From positions 124,001 through 188,000 of the forward strand of contig NZ_CAJGZK010000003.1 in assembly GCF_904846215.1 (NCBI RefSeq): a DNA stretch of 64,000 nucleotides, in the 5' to 3' direction. This DNA is from Psychrobacter glacincola. GTDB lineage: Bacteria; Pseudomonadota; Gammaproteobacteria; Pseudomonadales; Moraxellaceae. Below, piece after piece: positions 17,531-26,679 of the stretch. Numbering within the stretch: the stretch's first letter is position 1; every line of letters starts with the position of its first letter. The notes below the pieces were generated by a model. The model was not told the origin of the DNA. It searched no databases and worked only from the letters and a program-made list of their open reading frames with translations. Position numbers and translations under genes: made by a program.

Positions 17531-19267
17531 ATGAGCAAAATCAAATCTCTTATTCGTAAAACCGCTACGCCTGCCAATACCAACAATCCTATATTAGATA
17601 ACATCGCAAACAGTGATGCGCCCATTAACATGACCGCCAACACGCCGATAGAGCAAACGCGCTGGAACGGCTGGGGCAATATCAATATTAATAAAAAAGT
17701 CTCAGCGCATGGGGCGAAACTGATCAAATCACACATCGGTAAAACCAAAAAACTAAACTCTGTCAGTTTGGCGCAGGTACTCAAAACCGTCCCCAAATCG
17801 CGCCTACCTACTGCCATTACTGAGTTAAAGACAGTATCTATTGATCAAGAAGATAGACTCAGACATGCGCGTGGACAGAGCTTTCCTGATTGGATTGCCA
17901 TGCACGGTGGCGACTTTGAGGTCTTTCCTGATGGCGTCGCTTTTCCTGAATCGACCGCTGATGTCGAAATCTTATTGAAACTGGCAAGCGAGCATGATCT
18001 TATCGTCATTCCTTTTGGTGGCGGTACTTCAGTAGCTGGTCACATTAATCCACAAAAGGGTTCACGCCCCATACTGACAGTTGCCATGAGCAAGATGGCT
18101 CAGCTTATTGATTTAGATAATGAAAGCCAAATTGCTACCTTTGGCGCAGGCACACAAGGACCAGCAGTCGAAGCGCAATTAGACACACACGGCTACCGTT
18201 TGGGACATTATCCCCAGTCTTGGGAGCTATCGACCCTCGGCGGCTGGATTGCCGCACGCTCTAGTGGTCAGCAGTCATTGGGATACGGGCGTATCGAGCA
18301 GATGTTTGCTGGTGGCACTTTGGTGACACCGCAAGGGACATTGAATATAGCTGATTTCCCAGCGTCAGCGGCAGGTCCTGATCTGCGTGAGATGATGATG
18401 GGTACGGAAGGTCGCGCTGGTATTTTTACCGAAGTTAAGATGCGTGTTCAGCATCAGCCTGAAGAGGAGCTGTTTAAAGTCGCATTTATGCCTAACTGGG
18501 AAGTGGGTAAAGAAGTACTTAGACAAGCCGTGCAAAAAAACATTCGCTTATCGATGCTACGCCTAAGTAATGCGGTCGAGACTGACGCGCATTTACATTT
18601 GGGTACGACACCCAGCCAATTTTTAGCGATCAGTACTTATCTTAAAGCGCGCGGACTCAGTTCAGATAAAGTCATGCTCACTTATGGCGTATCCGGTGAT
18701 AAAGCACAGAATAAACTGGCGCTGACGGAGTTTAATAAGCTATTAAAACAGCAAGGTAGTGTCACTGGTAAAATAACCGATATCATGGGCAGTGTATGGG
18801 CGCATGGACGTTTTAAATTTCCTTATTTACGCGGAACACTGTGGGAAAAAGGCATCATGGTCGATACCTTTGAGACCGCAACCAACTGGAATCATATCGA
18901 CGAGCAGATGCAGCAGATGCAAGAAGCGGTACAAAACGCTCTGGCAGATGAAGGCGAAGAAGTCATGGCCTTTACCCATATCTCGCATGTCTATAAACAA
19001 GGTGCTAGCCTTTATACCACCTACTTTTTTAGAGCGGCACAAGATCACGCTAGCACTTTAAGTCGCTGGCAAAAAATCAAACATGCCGCCAGTTCAAGTT
19101 TAGCCAATGGCACAGCGACGATATCGCATCAGCATGGCGTTGGTCGCGATCATGCCCCTTACCTAGCAGCCGAAAAAGGTAAGCTTGGCATTCAGGTAAC
19201 CAGCGATATGCTCAAAAGCTTAGATCCTGAACAGCGTATGAATCCGGGTGTTTTAATCGAAGACTAA
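17531..19267 (+). CDS. FAD-binding oxidoreductase of the alkyl-DHAP synthase/YgcU type
   Basis: A 578-residue flavoprotein of the VAO/PCMH family. After a variable 100-residue N-terminus come RHARGQSFPDWIAMHGGDFE, the FAD-binding loop VIPFGGGTSVAGHINP and TLGGWIAARSSGQQSLGYG, the pattern of alkyldihydroxyacetone-phosphate synthase relatives, ending with HQHGVGRDHAPYL and DPEQRMNPGVL. A bacterial role in ether-lipid synthesis is unlikely without partner genes; oxidation or rearrangement of a phosphorylated polyol is more probable. It starts a run with a GlpD-like dehydrogenase and an FGGY kinase, reminiscent of the E. coli ygcU/ygcE gene pairing. SD AGGT precedes the ATG. Confidence 0.78.
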   Translation: MSKIKSLIRKTATPANTNNPILDNIANSDAPINMTANTPIEQTRWNGWGNININKKVSAHGAKLIKSHIGKTKKLNSVSLAQVLKTVPKSRLPTAITELKTVSIDQEDRLRHARGQSFPDWIAMHGGDFEVFPDGVAFPESTADVEILLKLASEHDLIVIPFGGGTSVAGHINPQKGSRPILTVAMSKMAQLIDLDNESQIATFGAGTQGPAVEAQLDTHGYRLGHYPQSWELSTLGGWIAARSSGQQSLGYGRIEQMFAGGTLVTPQGTLNIADFPASAAGPDLREMMMGTEGRAGIFTEVKMRVQHQPEEELFKVAFMPNWEVGKEVLRQAVQKNIRLSMLRLSNAVETDAHLHLGTTPSQFLAISTYLKARGLSSDKVMLTYGVSGDKAQNKLALTEFNKLLKQQGSVTGKITDIMGSVWAHGRFKFPYLRGTLWEKGIMVDTFETATNWNHIDEQMQQMQEAVQNALADEGEEVMAFTHISHVYKQGASLYTTYFFRAAQDHASTLSRWQKIKHAASSSLANGTATISHQHGVGRDHAPYLAAEKGKLGIQVTSDMLKSLDPEQRMNPGVLIED

Positions 19268-19347
19268 AAGGCAGCTACAGCCCTACCAGATGGCTTAGAA
19301 ACACTGAGTCACTGATTAATTTGATTGTAAATTACGATGGATCGTTT

Positions 19348-21024
19348 ATGAACCAAGCCAATCAGCATGATCAATACCAGCAACGCCAGCAAGCATTAGC
19401 GCCTTTATCTCGCCGCTCGTCTCAAGAAGTGCCTTGGGATATGCTGATCATCGGCGGCGGTATTACTGGCGCGGGGATTGCTCGCGAGGCGGCACGGCGT
19501 GGCTTAACAGTATTGTTGATTGAGCAGAAAGACTTTGCTTGGGGAACTTCTAGCCGCTCGAGCAAAATGGTACATGGCGGGCTACGCTACATCGCTTCGG
19601 GAGATTATAAGACCACCTTGCTTAGCGTCCGTGAGCGTGAGCGCATGCTTGGCGAGGCTAGCGGTCTGGTGAACGAGATGCATTTCGTCATGCCACACTA
19701 TAAAGGCAAGTTTCCGCCGCCGTGGATATTTAATACCTTGCTACGTGTCTACGATGGCTTAGCGGGCAAGCGCTACTCTAAGTATTTTAAAAAAGACGCC
19801 TTTCTTAGCCTGAATCCAAATATTAAGCAAGAGAAGTTTTTGGGAGCCAGCCAGTTTAGCGATGCAGTGACTGATGACTCGCGTTTGGTTATGCGAGTGT
19901 TAGACGAAGCGACTCATGATGGTGCGCAGGCGATTAATTACCTTAAAGCTGAATCGTTAATCACCAACGAGCAAGGCTTGGTCGTTGGTGCTACTCTCAT
20001 AGATGGTTCTTCTGAAGATAGTAGTCATACTTACGATGTTCATGCAAAAGTCGTGGTCAGCGCGACCGGTGCTTGGGCGGATACGCTACGAATGCAGGCA
20101 AGTAAGCAAACGGAACAAGCTTTTCATAAGCAGATTCGTCCGTCGCGCGGTAGCCATTTGGTGGTTAGTCAAGAGCGTCTGCCTCTTACACAAGCCTATA
20201 CTTCTTTGCACCCTGTCGATAAAAGAGCAGTGTTTGTTTTCCCATGGGAAAATCGTACCGTCCTTGGCACCACCGATTTGGATCATCCAACCTTAGATGA
20301 TAGTGAGGTCGGTATAACGAACGAAGAGGTGGATTATCTATTAGCGGCGACCAATAACCTCTTTGATGATGCTAACCTCAACAGAGAGGATGTTATCAGT
20401 ACTTGGGCGGGCGTGCGTCCACTGATTTCAGAAGGTGGCGATGGCAAGCGCGTCAGTCCTAGCAAAGAAAAACGCGACCATAGCGTTTGGCTCGATAATA
20501 ACTTAGTGACCGTCAGTGGCGGCAAGCTAACCACCTTTCGTCTAATCGCACTTGATGTGCTAAAGGTTTGTCAAAAAGTGCTCGAGCTTGATGAGTCAGC
20601 TACTCAAGATAATGTGTCATATAGCAGCCAAGTTTTTAGTAATCAAACGCCAACCAATGCCAAGTTTGCTACCCTACCCGCATCGCTACAACAGCGCTTG
20701 CAAGGATTTTATGGCAGGCAACTGGATAGCTTACTTGAGCTGGCGCATGACGATGACTTGGCTTATGTGACTGATAGCAATACCATCTGGGCAGAGATTC
20801 GCTTTGCTACTCGCTATGAGCAAGTCATTCATTTAGATGATTTATTATTGCGACGTACGCGCTTGGGTCTTATATTACCTAATGGTGCGATGACACCGCT
20901 TATCAGTCATCGAGTTAAGCAAATATGTCAGCAAGAGCTGGGCTGGGATGAGCAAAAATGGCAGCAAGAGGCTGACCGTTATACACAATTATGGCAACGC
21001 TACTATCATCTGCCTGCGGCCTAG
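19348..21024 (+). CDS. FAD-dependent glycerol-3-phosphate dehydrogenase-like protein
   Basis: A 558-residue GlpD/GlpO-family flavoprotein. The dinucleotide motif DMLIIGGGITGAGIAREAAR is followed by GTSSRSSKMVHGGLRYI, a GlpD signature, and later by WENRTVLGTTDLDH and TWAGVRPLI with VSGGKLTTFR. The C-terminal helical domain is present. It probably oxidises sn-glycerol 3-phosphate or a similar phosphorylated polyol and passes electrons to quinone at the membrane. The ATG at 19348 follows GATGGA; a TTG nine codons upstream is less likely. Located 80 bases after the AGPS-like gene, so probably co-transcribed. Confidence 0.85.
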   Translation: MNQANQHDQYQQRQQALAPLSRRSSQEVPWDMLIIGGGITGAGIAREAARRGLTVLLIEQKDFAWGTSSRSSKMVHGGLRYIASGDYKTTLLSVRERERMLGEASGLVNEMHFVMPHYKGKFPPPWIFNTLLRVYDGLAGKRYSKYFKKDAFLSLNPNIKQEKFLGASQFSDAVTDDSRLVMRVLDEATHDGAQAINYLKAESLITNEQGLVVGATLIDGSSEDSSHTYDVHAKVVVSATGAWADTLRMQASKQTEQAFHKQIRPSRGSHLVVSQERLPLTQAYTSLHPVDKRAVFVFPWENRTVLGTTDLDHPTLDDSEVGITNEEVDYLLAATNNLFDDANLNREDVISTWAGVRPLISEGGDGKRVSPSKEKRDHSVWLDNNLVTVSGGKLTTFRLIALDVLKVCQKVLELDESATQDNVSYSSQVFSNQTPTNAKFATLPASLQQRLQGFYGRQLDSLLELAHDDDLAYVTDSNTIWAEIRFATRYEQVIHLDDLLLRRTRLGLILPNGAMTPLISHRVKQICQQELGWDEQKWQQEADRYTQLWQRYYHLPAA

Positions 21025-21052
21025 CACTTTTTTATACGATATTAATAAACAA

Positions 21053-21129
21053 GTGCTACTGGTATAAGTTTTCCGCAGCCTCTGTCTGCGTAGGCACAGC
21101 AAGCAAGGAACACTTATACCAGTAGCACG
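21053..21129. repeat. hairpin repeat with conserved core and unique arms
   Basis: A perfect 17-bp inverted pair, GTGCTACTGGTATAAGT (21053) and ACTTATACCAGTAGCAC (21112), encloses the shared core (gcagcctctgtctgcgtagg ... cacagcaagcaagg). The outer terminal repeats of the family are not evident. It lies between the GlpD-like and kinase genes, where the RNA hairpin could attenuate transcription or stabilise the upstream message. Confidence 0.85.
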
Positions 21130-21188
21130 TTATAATCATAGTATTTTTAGTGAGCTATATATCTATTTCCACATAGTAAAGGACTACT

Positions 21189-22757
21189 ATGACCAACAAC
21201 TTTGATACCCCTATTTATTTCCTAGCGATCGACAATGGCACCCAAAGTGTTAGGGCGCTCATCTTTGATCAATTTGGCGAGGAGATTGCCAAAGCCCGCG
21301 TGCCTATCGAGCCCTATTTTTCAACTGAGCCTAATTTTGCTGAGCAGCATGCCGATTATTATTGGCAAAAGTTAAGCGAGGTCTGCCAGCAATTGTGGCA
21401 AACCTGCGATATCACCCCAGCGCAAATTGCCGGTATCAGTCTAGCGACCCAGCGCTATACCATGATATGTTTGGATAAAGACAAACAGCCGCTACGCCCA
21501 GCCATTGTTTGGATGGATTTTCGCCAAGGAGAGCCTAATGACTTAGGTATGCTCGCTCCTCTTACTAAGCTAATCGGTATGGGCGAGCTCGTCAATGAAG
21601 CGCAGCAAAAAGCACGTTGTAACTGGCTTGCCTATCATGAGCCAGAGCTTTGGGCAAAAACGGCGCATTATGTTAATTTGTCAGCGTACCTGACCTATCA
21701 GCTCGTTGATGAACTTATCGATTCCACCGGTCATGCTTTAGGCTACCTGCCTTATGATTACAAGGCGCAAGCATGGTTTAAGCCGAGCAATATCAAATGG
21801 CGGTTATTCAGTTGCCGACTAGAACAGATGCCCAAGCTCATTCCACCAGGGCAGCAGCTCGGCAGCATTAGCGCAAAAGCCGCCGCAGCCACAGGTATTC
21901 TTGAGGGCACGCCAATGATAGCAGCTGCCAGCGATAAGGCTTGCGAAGCCTTGGGCTCTGCGGGTCTCGCGGCCGATACCGCTTGCTTAAGCTTTGGCAC
22001 CACTGCAACGATTAACACCACCTCAACGAATTACGTCGAGATACTCAAGCATATGCCTTCCTATACGGCAGCCGCGCCAAACTACTACAATCATGAATAT
22101 ATGATTTATCGCGGATTTTGGATGGTCAGCTGGTTCAAAGAGCAATTTGCCCAGTATGAGCAGCAACTGGCAAAGACTCAGGGTATTGATACCGAAAAGC
22201 TACTCGACAATGCAGTCAAAGACATTCCGGCAGGCTGTATGGGATTAATGATGCAGCCATATTGGTCGCCCGGTGTTCGTCATCCGGGTCTTGAAGGCAA
22301 AGGTGCGCTCATTGGCTTTGGTGACGTGCATACGCGGGCGCACGTTTACCGCGCTATCTTAGAGGGGCTTGCCTATGAGCTTAAACTTGGTTTTGATACC
22401 ATTGAAAAACGCACGGGCAAACCCATCAAACACTTACGCGTCTCTGGTGGTGGCTCACAAAGCGACTCAGCCATGCAGCTGACGGCAGATATCTTTGGCA
22501 TGCCCGCTTACCGTCCGCACACCTTTGAAGCCTCAGGACTAGGTGCGGCTATCAACTGTGCGGTTGGTCTTGGCATCTATCCCGACCACTTAACAGCGAC
22601 TAAGGCAATGACCCATTTGGGCGATGAGTTCTTGCCCATTGAGGCCAATGTTCAGCTCTACAAACGCTTATATAATGAAGTCTACCTGAAAATGTATGAG
22701 CGCTTGCAGCCTTTGTATCACAGCATTCAAGATATCACCGGTTACCCAGCTAAGTAA
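21189..22757 (+). CDS. FGGY-family carbohydrate kinase
   Basis: A 522-residue sugar/polyol kinase of the ASKHA fold. The N-terminal phosphate-1 motif FLAIDNGTQSVRALIFDQFG, the IAGISLATQRYTMICLD strand and WMDFRQ, then the adenosine-binding LRVSGGGSQSDSAMQLTADIFGMP and the AINCAVGLGIY segment fit the FGGY family. It is not an orthodox glycerol kinase: the sequence is nearer to YgcE-type kinases of unknown substrate. It probably phosphorylates the polyol handled by the two upstream flavoenzymes. SD AAAGGA precedes the ATG. Confidence 0.82.
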   Translation: MTNNFDTPIYFLAIDNGTQSVRALIFDQFGEEIAKARVPIEPYFSTEPNFAEQHADYYWQKLSEVCQQLWQTCDITPAQIAGISLATQRYTMICLDKDKQPLRPAIVWMDFRQGEPNDLGMLAPLTKLIGMGELVNEAQQKARCNWLAYHEPELWAKTAHYVNLSAYLTYQLVDELIDSTGHALGYLPYDYKAQAWFKPSNIKWRLFSCRLEQMPKLIPPGQQLGSISAKAAAATGILEGTPMIAAASDKACEALGSAGLAADTACLSFGTTATINTTSTNYVEILKHMPSYTAAAPNYYNHEYMIYRGFWMVSWFKEQFAQYEQQLAKTQGIDTEKLLDNAVKDIPAGCMGLMMQPYWSPGVRHPGLEGKGALIGFGDVHTRAHVYRAILEGLAYELKLGFDTIEKRTGKPIKHLRVSGGGSQSDSAMQLTADIFGMPAYRPHTFEASGLGAAINCAVGLGIYPDHLTATKAMTHLGDEFLPIEANVQLYKRLYNEVYLKMYERLQPLYHSIQDITGYPAK

Positions 22758-22824
22758 TGCAAACCTTGGGCTTCACTCATTACGGCTGTTATAAGATTAA
22801 AATAATAACAATGGGGATTACTTA

Positions 22825-23325
22825 ATGACCATGACATCACAGCCTGAGCTTAAAAACACCCAAAGTTACGTCCTAATCAAGTCTGATATTGACAGCATTC
22901 CTAAAACCAGACACGTGCACCAATTTAACGAGCAAGCTATTCGCCATACGGTCTCATTGAGCGACATCATTGGTTTAACCAAATTTGGTTTGCATCTCGT
23001 ACGTGTTGAATCGGGTGATGAGACGACCCAGCATCACTATCATGAAGAATCGGACGAGTTCATTTATATGCTATCTGGTAAGCTTACGCTACGTTATGGC
23101 GATGACACTTATTTATTAAATACTGGTGATTTCGTCGGCTTCCCAGCACATGGAGCGGCGCATTCTATGCGTAACGACAGCGATAGCGATGCCGTCTATC
23201 TTATGGGCGGTAGCAGACCACCCATTGATATCACCAACTATCCAGACATTGAGCGCAAAATGTACAATATTCATGGCAAAAAGGAATTTGTCGATTTAGA
23301 AAATTTGGGTCAAGTAAACCTTTAA
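22825..23325 (+). CDS. cupin-domain protein
   Basis: A 166-residue single-domain cupin. Motif 1 is TQHHYHEESDEFIYMLSGKLTLRYG, with two His and one Glu as metal ligands, and motif 2 is GDFVGFPAHGAAHSMRND with a third His. Such small cupins are sugar or polyol isomerases, dioxygenases or sensors; the C-terminal GGSRPPIDITNYPDIERKMY stretch is seen in proteins annotated only as cupins. The ATG follows GGGG with 8-base spacing. It comes 67 bases after the FGGY kinase and likely belongs to the same transcript. Confidence 0.75.
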   Translation: MTMTSQPELKNTQSYVLIKSDIDSIPKTRHVHQFNEQAIRHTVSLSDIIGLTKFGLHLVRVESGDETTQHHYHEESDEFIYMLSGKLTLRYGDDTYLLNTGDFVGFPAHGAAHSMRNDSDSDAVYLMGGSRPPIDITNYPDIERKMYNIHGKKEFVDLENLGQVNL

Positions 23326-23347
23326 AACAAGCGAATCTCATCTCATT

Positions 23348-24514
23348 TTATAAGGGCTGGCTCATATCACTTAAGGCTGTGTGAATACGATTTAACCCTT
23401 CTATCAATATCACTTGAGGACAGGCGACGTTAAGGCGCATTTTAAGATGCCCCTCATTACCGTATTGAATACCCCCACTTAACTCAACCTTAGCGTCTCT
23501 AAACTGATTATAAAGCGTTTGATCGTCTTGACCATATGCCGAGCAATCAAGCCATATTAAATATGAAGCATCTGGGCGCATGACTGTGATATTGGGCAGG
23601 TGTTTTTCTAAAAAATCGCAGACCAAGTCGATATTGGCTTCGATATAAGCCAGTACTTGCTCAAGCCACTCACCGCCTTTCTCATAAGCACTAGCCATCA
23701 CTTCATAAGCAAATAAGTTCAGATCATGCTCGTCTCTTAAGCGCTGTTGTTGGTTAATTTGTTTAATCAACGCCTCATCTTTAGCAAAGATCATCGCCCC
23801 TTTAATGCCCGCCACATTGAAGGTTTTGGTCATTGAGGTGATGCTCACTACTTTGTGCTCATAGCCTTTTGCTAATTGTAAAAAAGGAATAAACTCGTGA
23901 CCACTCAAAGTTAAATCTTGATGAATCTCATCGCTGACAATTGCGACATCGTGCTTTTTGCAGATCACAAGCAAGGCCTCAAGCTCATCTGCCGTCCACA
24001 CCCGTCCGCCGGGGTTATGCGGATTACACAACAAATAAAGCTTCACCTCATGTTCGACGATCTTAGCTTCGATATCGACCAAATCTAGATGATAACGTCC
24101 TTCAGCTTCTGTTAATGGCGAGAGGATAAGCCGTCGACCATTATCTCGAACCTTAGTCATAAAAGGCGTATAGATGGGATCGTTGACCAGTATTGCCTCG
24201 CCCGCTTCCGTAAATACTCTCAGCATCAGCGCCAAACTTGGTATCACGCCGTGGGAAAACAAGATGTGTTGTTTATCCAGTGCCAACCCATAACGACTGC
24301 CATGCCAGTTAATAATCGCTTGATATAAAGCCGCAGTGGGTTTGGTATAGCCCAATACACCATGATGCCCTACTCGTTCAATGGTGTTTAGGATGGGCTG
24401 TGCCGCTCTAAAATCCATATCCGCCACCCAAAGCGCAATGGTATCATCGCTATAATGCCATTTAAGCGACCCAGTATGACGTCTGTCGATTATCTCATCA
24501 AAGTTGTACAACAC
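23348..24514 (-). CDS. MalY/PatB-family PLP-dependent C-S lyase/aminotransferase
   Basis: A 388-residue fold-type I PLP enzyme. YNFDEIIDRRHTGSLKWHY at the start, LWVADMDFRAAQPI, NPIYTPF, the LCNPHNPGGRVW motif, SDEIHQDL, and the PLP-binding Lys in SMTKTFNVAGIKGA all match MalY/PatB (cystathionine beta-lyase type). It probably cleaves C-S bonds of cystathionine or cysteine conjugates. The frame is open to 24577, but the GTG at 24514 follows TGGAG at good spacing and starts at the family N-terminus, so I prefer it. It converges with the cupin gene, 22 bases apart. Confidence 0.83.
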   Translation of the reverse strand: MLYNFDEIIDRRHTGSLKWHYSDDTIALWVADMDFRAAQPILNTIERVGHHGVLGYTKPTAALYQAIINWHGSRYGLALDKQHILFSHGVIPSLALMLRVFTEAGEAILVNDPIYTPFMTKVRDNGRRLILSPLTEAEGRYHLDLVDIEAKIVEHEVKLYLLCNPHNPGGRVWTADELEALLVICKKHDVAIVSDEIHQDLTLSGHEFIPFLQLAKGYEHKVVSITSMTKTFNVAGIKGAMIFAKDEALIKQINQQQRLRDEHDLNLFAYEVMASAYEKGGEWLEQVLAYIEANIDLVCDFLEKHLPNITVMRPDASYLIWLDCSAYGQDDQTLYNQFRDAKVELSGGIQYGNEGHLKMRLNVACPQVILIEGLNRIHTALSDMSQPL

Positions 24515-24716
24515 CGTATTCTCCAGAATCAGAAAAAATAATGGTTTAGGGTACAACATGAATGGCGTCATCGCCAATCGCTTTATGGCGTTTGCATAGA
24601 TGCACTATGAGACTAACGCTAGAAGATTGATGCTGTGAAATACTAGAAAGGAGGTTTAACGATTTGATTAGAGTTAAGTGTGTGAGTAGCCAATCCTGCC
24701 ATCCGCTATTATCTGC

Positions 24717-24881
24717 TTATCCAATGGCGTGCGGACTAAGGTAGCTGGTAGTGTTGCTGTTGTCTCGACACCATTCCCAGCCACAGTCCGCATCGCCATT
24801 GTCGTCAGCAGGATAGCCGCTACTGTCAGGGCTAAAACGCTTTTTAGGGCAATCTCTATAGATATATCGAAAATTAGTTAA
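24717..24881 (-). pseudogene. remnant of a small Cys-rich protein gene
   Basis: In one - strand frame, running without a start codon from the end of the helicase gene to a TAA at 24717, the translation contains RDCPKKRFSPDSSGYPADD, then NGDADCGWEWCRDNSNTT and ends SPHAIG. Clustered Cys, Trp and Asp look like the tail of a real protein, loosely recalling Excalibur-type DGDGD-C motifs. It is probably a truncated gene marking the edge of the defence insertion. Confidence 0.35.
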
Positions 24882-26679
24882 GAGCTGTAGAATGGGTTAA
24901 CGAATCATCAAGCCTGATGATATCTACCAATCCCAAATTTTCAATTAATTCAGCTTTTTTCTTACTCAGCTCTGGCACTGTAATAAATAAATTCTGTATA
25001 GCCCTACTTATAGCAACATACTTGAGCCGATGTTCTTCTGATTCATCTAGGTTAGGAACAGTTATAAAATCTAGTTCTTTTTCACTATTTAAGGTAAGTA
25101 AAACATTATCAAATTCAGCACCTTTTGATTTATGTATGGTTATATTATTACTAGTATCTTCAATAATATTTACACATAAAGCTAAGCCTTTATAGTTAGT
25201 GTTGTCATAAAAAGTCTTAGGATTTCCAGCCCTAAAATTACTAAGCCCATCAATCCCTGAATCTGTTTGTAATATATTATAGAGAGTCATTAAGGGTTTA
25301 TTACAGTATTCATCGTACCTACTATTTAATAAAAAAAGTAAATCTAGTGCATCCCTTTTACCTTTGTTACTTCTTCCAAAATACCTCTTAAGCTCATTCA
25401 AAGCTTCTTTTATCTTCTTTTCACGACATAGCTCTACTGCTTTAATGCAAGGTATTATCAACCTAGGACGGCTAGAGTTATTAGAACTATCTATTTTTTT
25501 TAAATCATCAAAAAGTTTATAATTTAAATCTACTCCCTCAACATCTTTTTTCAAAGCATTAGCAGTTATATTCTGCCAAGATAGCGTTATTAAACACTTT
25601 CCCGATAGTTCGTTATTAATTTTATGCAAAACTTCTAATCTATCGCCAATGTAAATAATAGGCTTACTCCCATTAAAACCGTCTTGTCCCTGCTGCTTAA
25701 AGTCACACCTTATATGATTTAAGAGATTAATAACTTCTTGTGTACTACGCCTATTAGTATTGATCCAGTAATCTTTTATTCCTTCTAACTCAAATGATTC
25801 AAATTGACTCGGATCAGCACCTTGAAAGCTAAAAATTGACTGTGCCTTATCACCAATAATTCCTACTATAGTTTCTTTCTCCCCAATAAGACGAAGTAAT
25901 TCAACTTGGATAGGGCTGCTATCTTGAAACTCATCTATAAGAAAGTAGGGAAACTTAGTTCTTAATACATCCAAGACAAAAGGATGGTTTTTGATTATTT
26001 GAAAACTAAAAAACAATACATCATCATGGTGTAAGAGACCTTTATTCCAATGCAGTCTTTTGAAAGCCTCTAAGTCTATTTCTAGAAGCTCAAGACATAC
26101 TTTTGATAAAGGTCTTCCGTTTATAAGAGACTTAGTTCTATCAGCTGTTGTAACTAATTCGTTATTAACATCAAGGTTATAACGAATAGAAGAGAGCCAG
26201 CTAGTTACTCTTAATAAATTTTCTGGAAAATCTCTCAATTGTTTCAAACTATAAGGGTTCTTTAAAGACGATTGATTAGTATGTTGGTTCAACCAATCTC
26301 TAGTCATACTACGGCTTATCAATATATCATCATGACCATCCAACCTAGAGATATTAAAACCATAATCATCTGCGATAAAATGCAGATATGGTTTTATAAT
26401 ATGTCTATATAAAAAGCTATGAATTGTTGAAACTTCTACTTGATTGGATGATGAACCTAGCCTATCGCGAATTATCTCTACTGCTGTATTAGTATAGGTA
26501 ATACAGGCGACTTTTCTACTTTTATCTAATCGTTTAGAGTTATGTAAAACTTCTTTAATATGATTAACGAGCCAATACGTTTTACCTGCACCAGGTCCAG
26601 CTAACACTCTAAAATGATGTTCGATGTCATCAAGCTTATCACCTGAATCAATTCCTACAGTCTCTAGTGACATATCCAT
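24874..26679 (-). CDS. gajB: UvrD/PcrA-type superfamily 1 helicase, GajB-like
   Basis: A 601-residue SF1A helicase: Walker A LAGPGAGKTYW (about residues 27-36), motif Ia CITYTNTAVEIIRDRL, DEAD-box-type motif II LIDEFQDSSP (about 248-257), motif III GIIGDKAQSIFSFQGADP, motif IV INTNRRSTQEV, motif V ITIHKSKGAEFDNVLL and motif VI KYVAISRAIQNLFI. Paired with an OLD-family nuclease whose stop it overlaps by 16 bases, it matches the Gabija anti-phage system, where GajB senses DNA ends and nucleotide state and activates GajA. It is longer than the roughly 500 residues of the described GajB. The coding sequence is much more AT-rich than its neighbours, a sign of transfer. Confidence 0.8.
   Translation of the reverse strand: MDMSLETVGIDSGDKLDDIEHHFRVLAGPGAGKTYWLVNHIKEVLHNSKRLDKSRKVACITYTNTAVEIIRDRLGSSSNQVEVSTIHSFLYRHIIKPYLHFIADDYGFNISRLDGHDDILISRSMTRDWLNQHTNQSSLKNPYSLKQLRDFPENLLRVTSWLSSIRYNLDVNNELVTTADRTKSLINGRPLSKVCLELLEIDLEAFKRLHWNKGLLHHDDVLFFSFQIIKNHPFVLDVLRTKFPYFLIDEFQDSSPIQVELLRLIGEKETIVGIIGDKAQSIFSFQGADPSQFESFELEGIKDYWINTNRRSTQEVINLLNHIRCDFKQQGQDGFNGSKPIIYIGDRLEVLHKINNELSGKCLITLSWQNITANALKKDVEGVDLNYKLFDDLKKIDSSNNSSRPRLIIPCIKAVELCREKKIKEALNELKRYFGRSNKGKRDALDLLFLLNSRYDEYCNKPLMTLYNILQTDSGIDGLSNFRAGNPKTFYDNTNYKGLALCVNIIEDTSNNITIHKSKGAEFDNVLLTLNSEKELDFITVPNLDESEEHRLKYVAISRAIQNLFITVPELSKKKAELIENLGLVDIIRLDDSLTHSTALN

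Noticed and set aside
17491-17817. 108-residue hydrophobic - strand frame opposite the AGPS-like gene
   Set aside because: The overlap with the start of a conserved gene and lack of a ribosome-binding site make it unlikely; composition follows from the antisense strand.
24647-24744. Small + strand gene with an AAAGGAGG ribosome-binding site and a TTG start at 24664
   Set aside because: The 26-residue frame has no recognisable sequence and is antisense to a more protein-like frame; it is noted as chance or a lost gene's leader.
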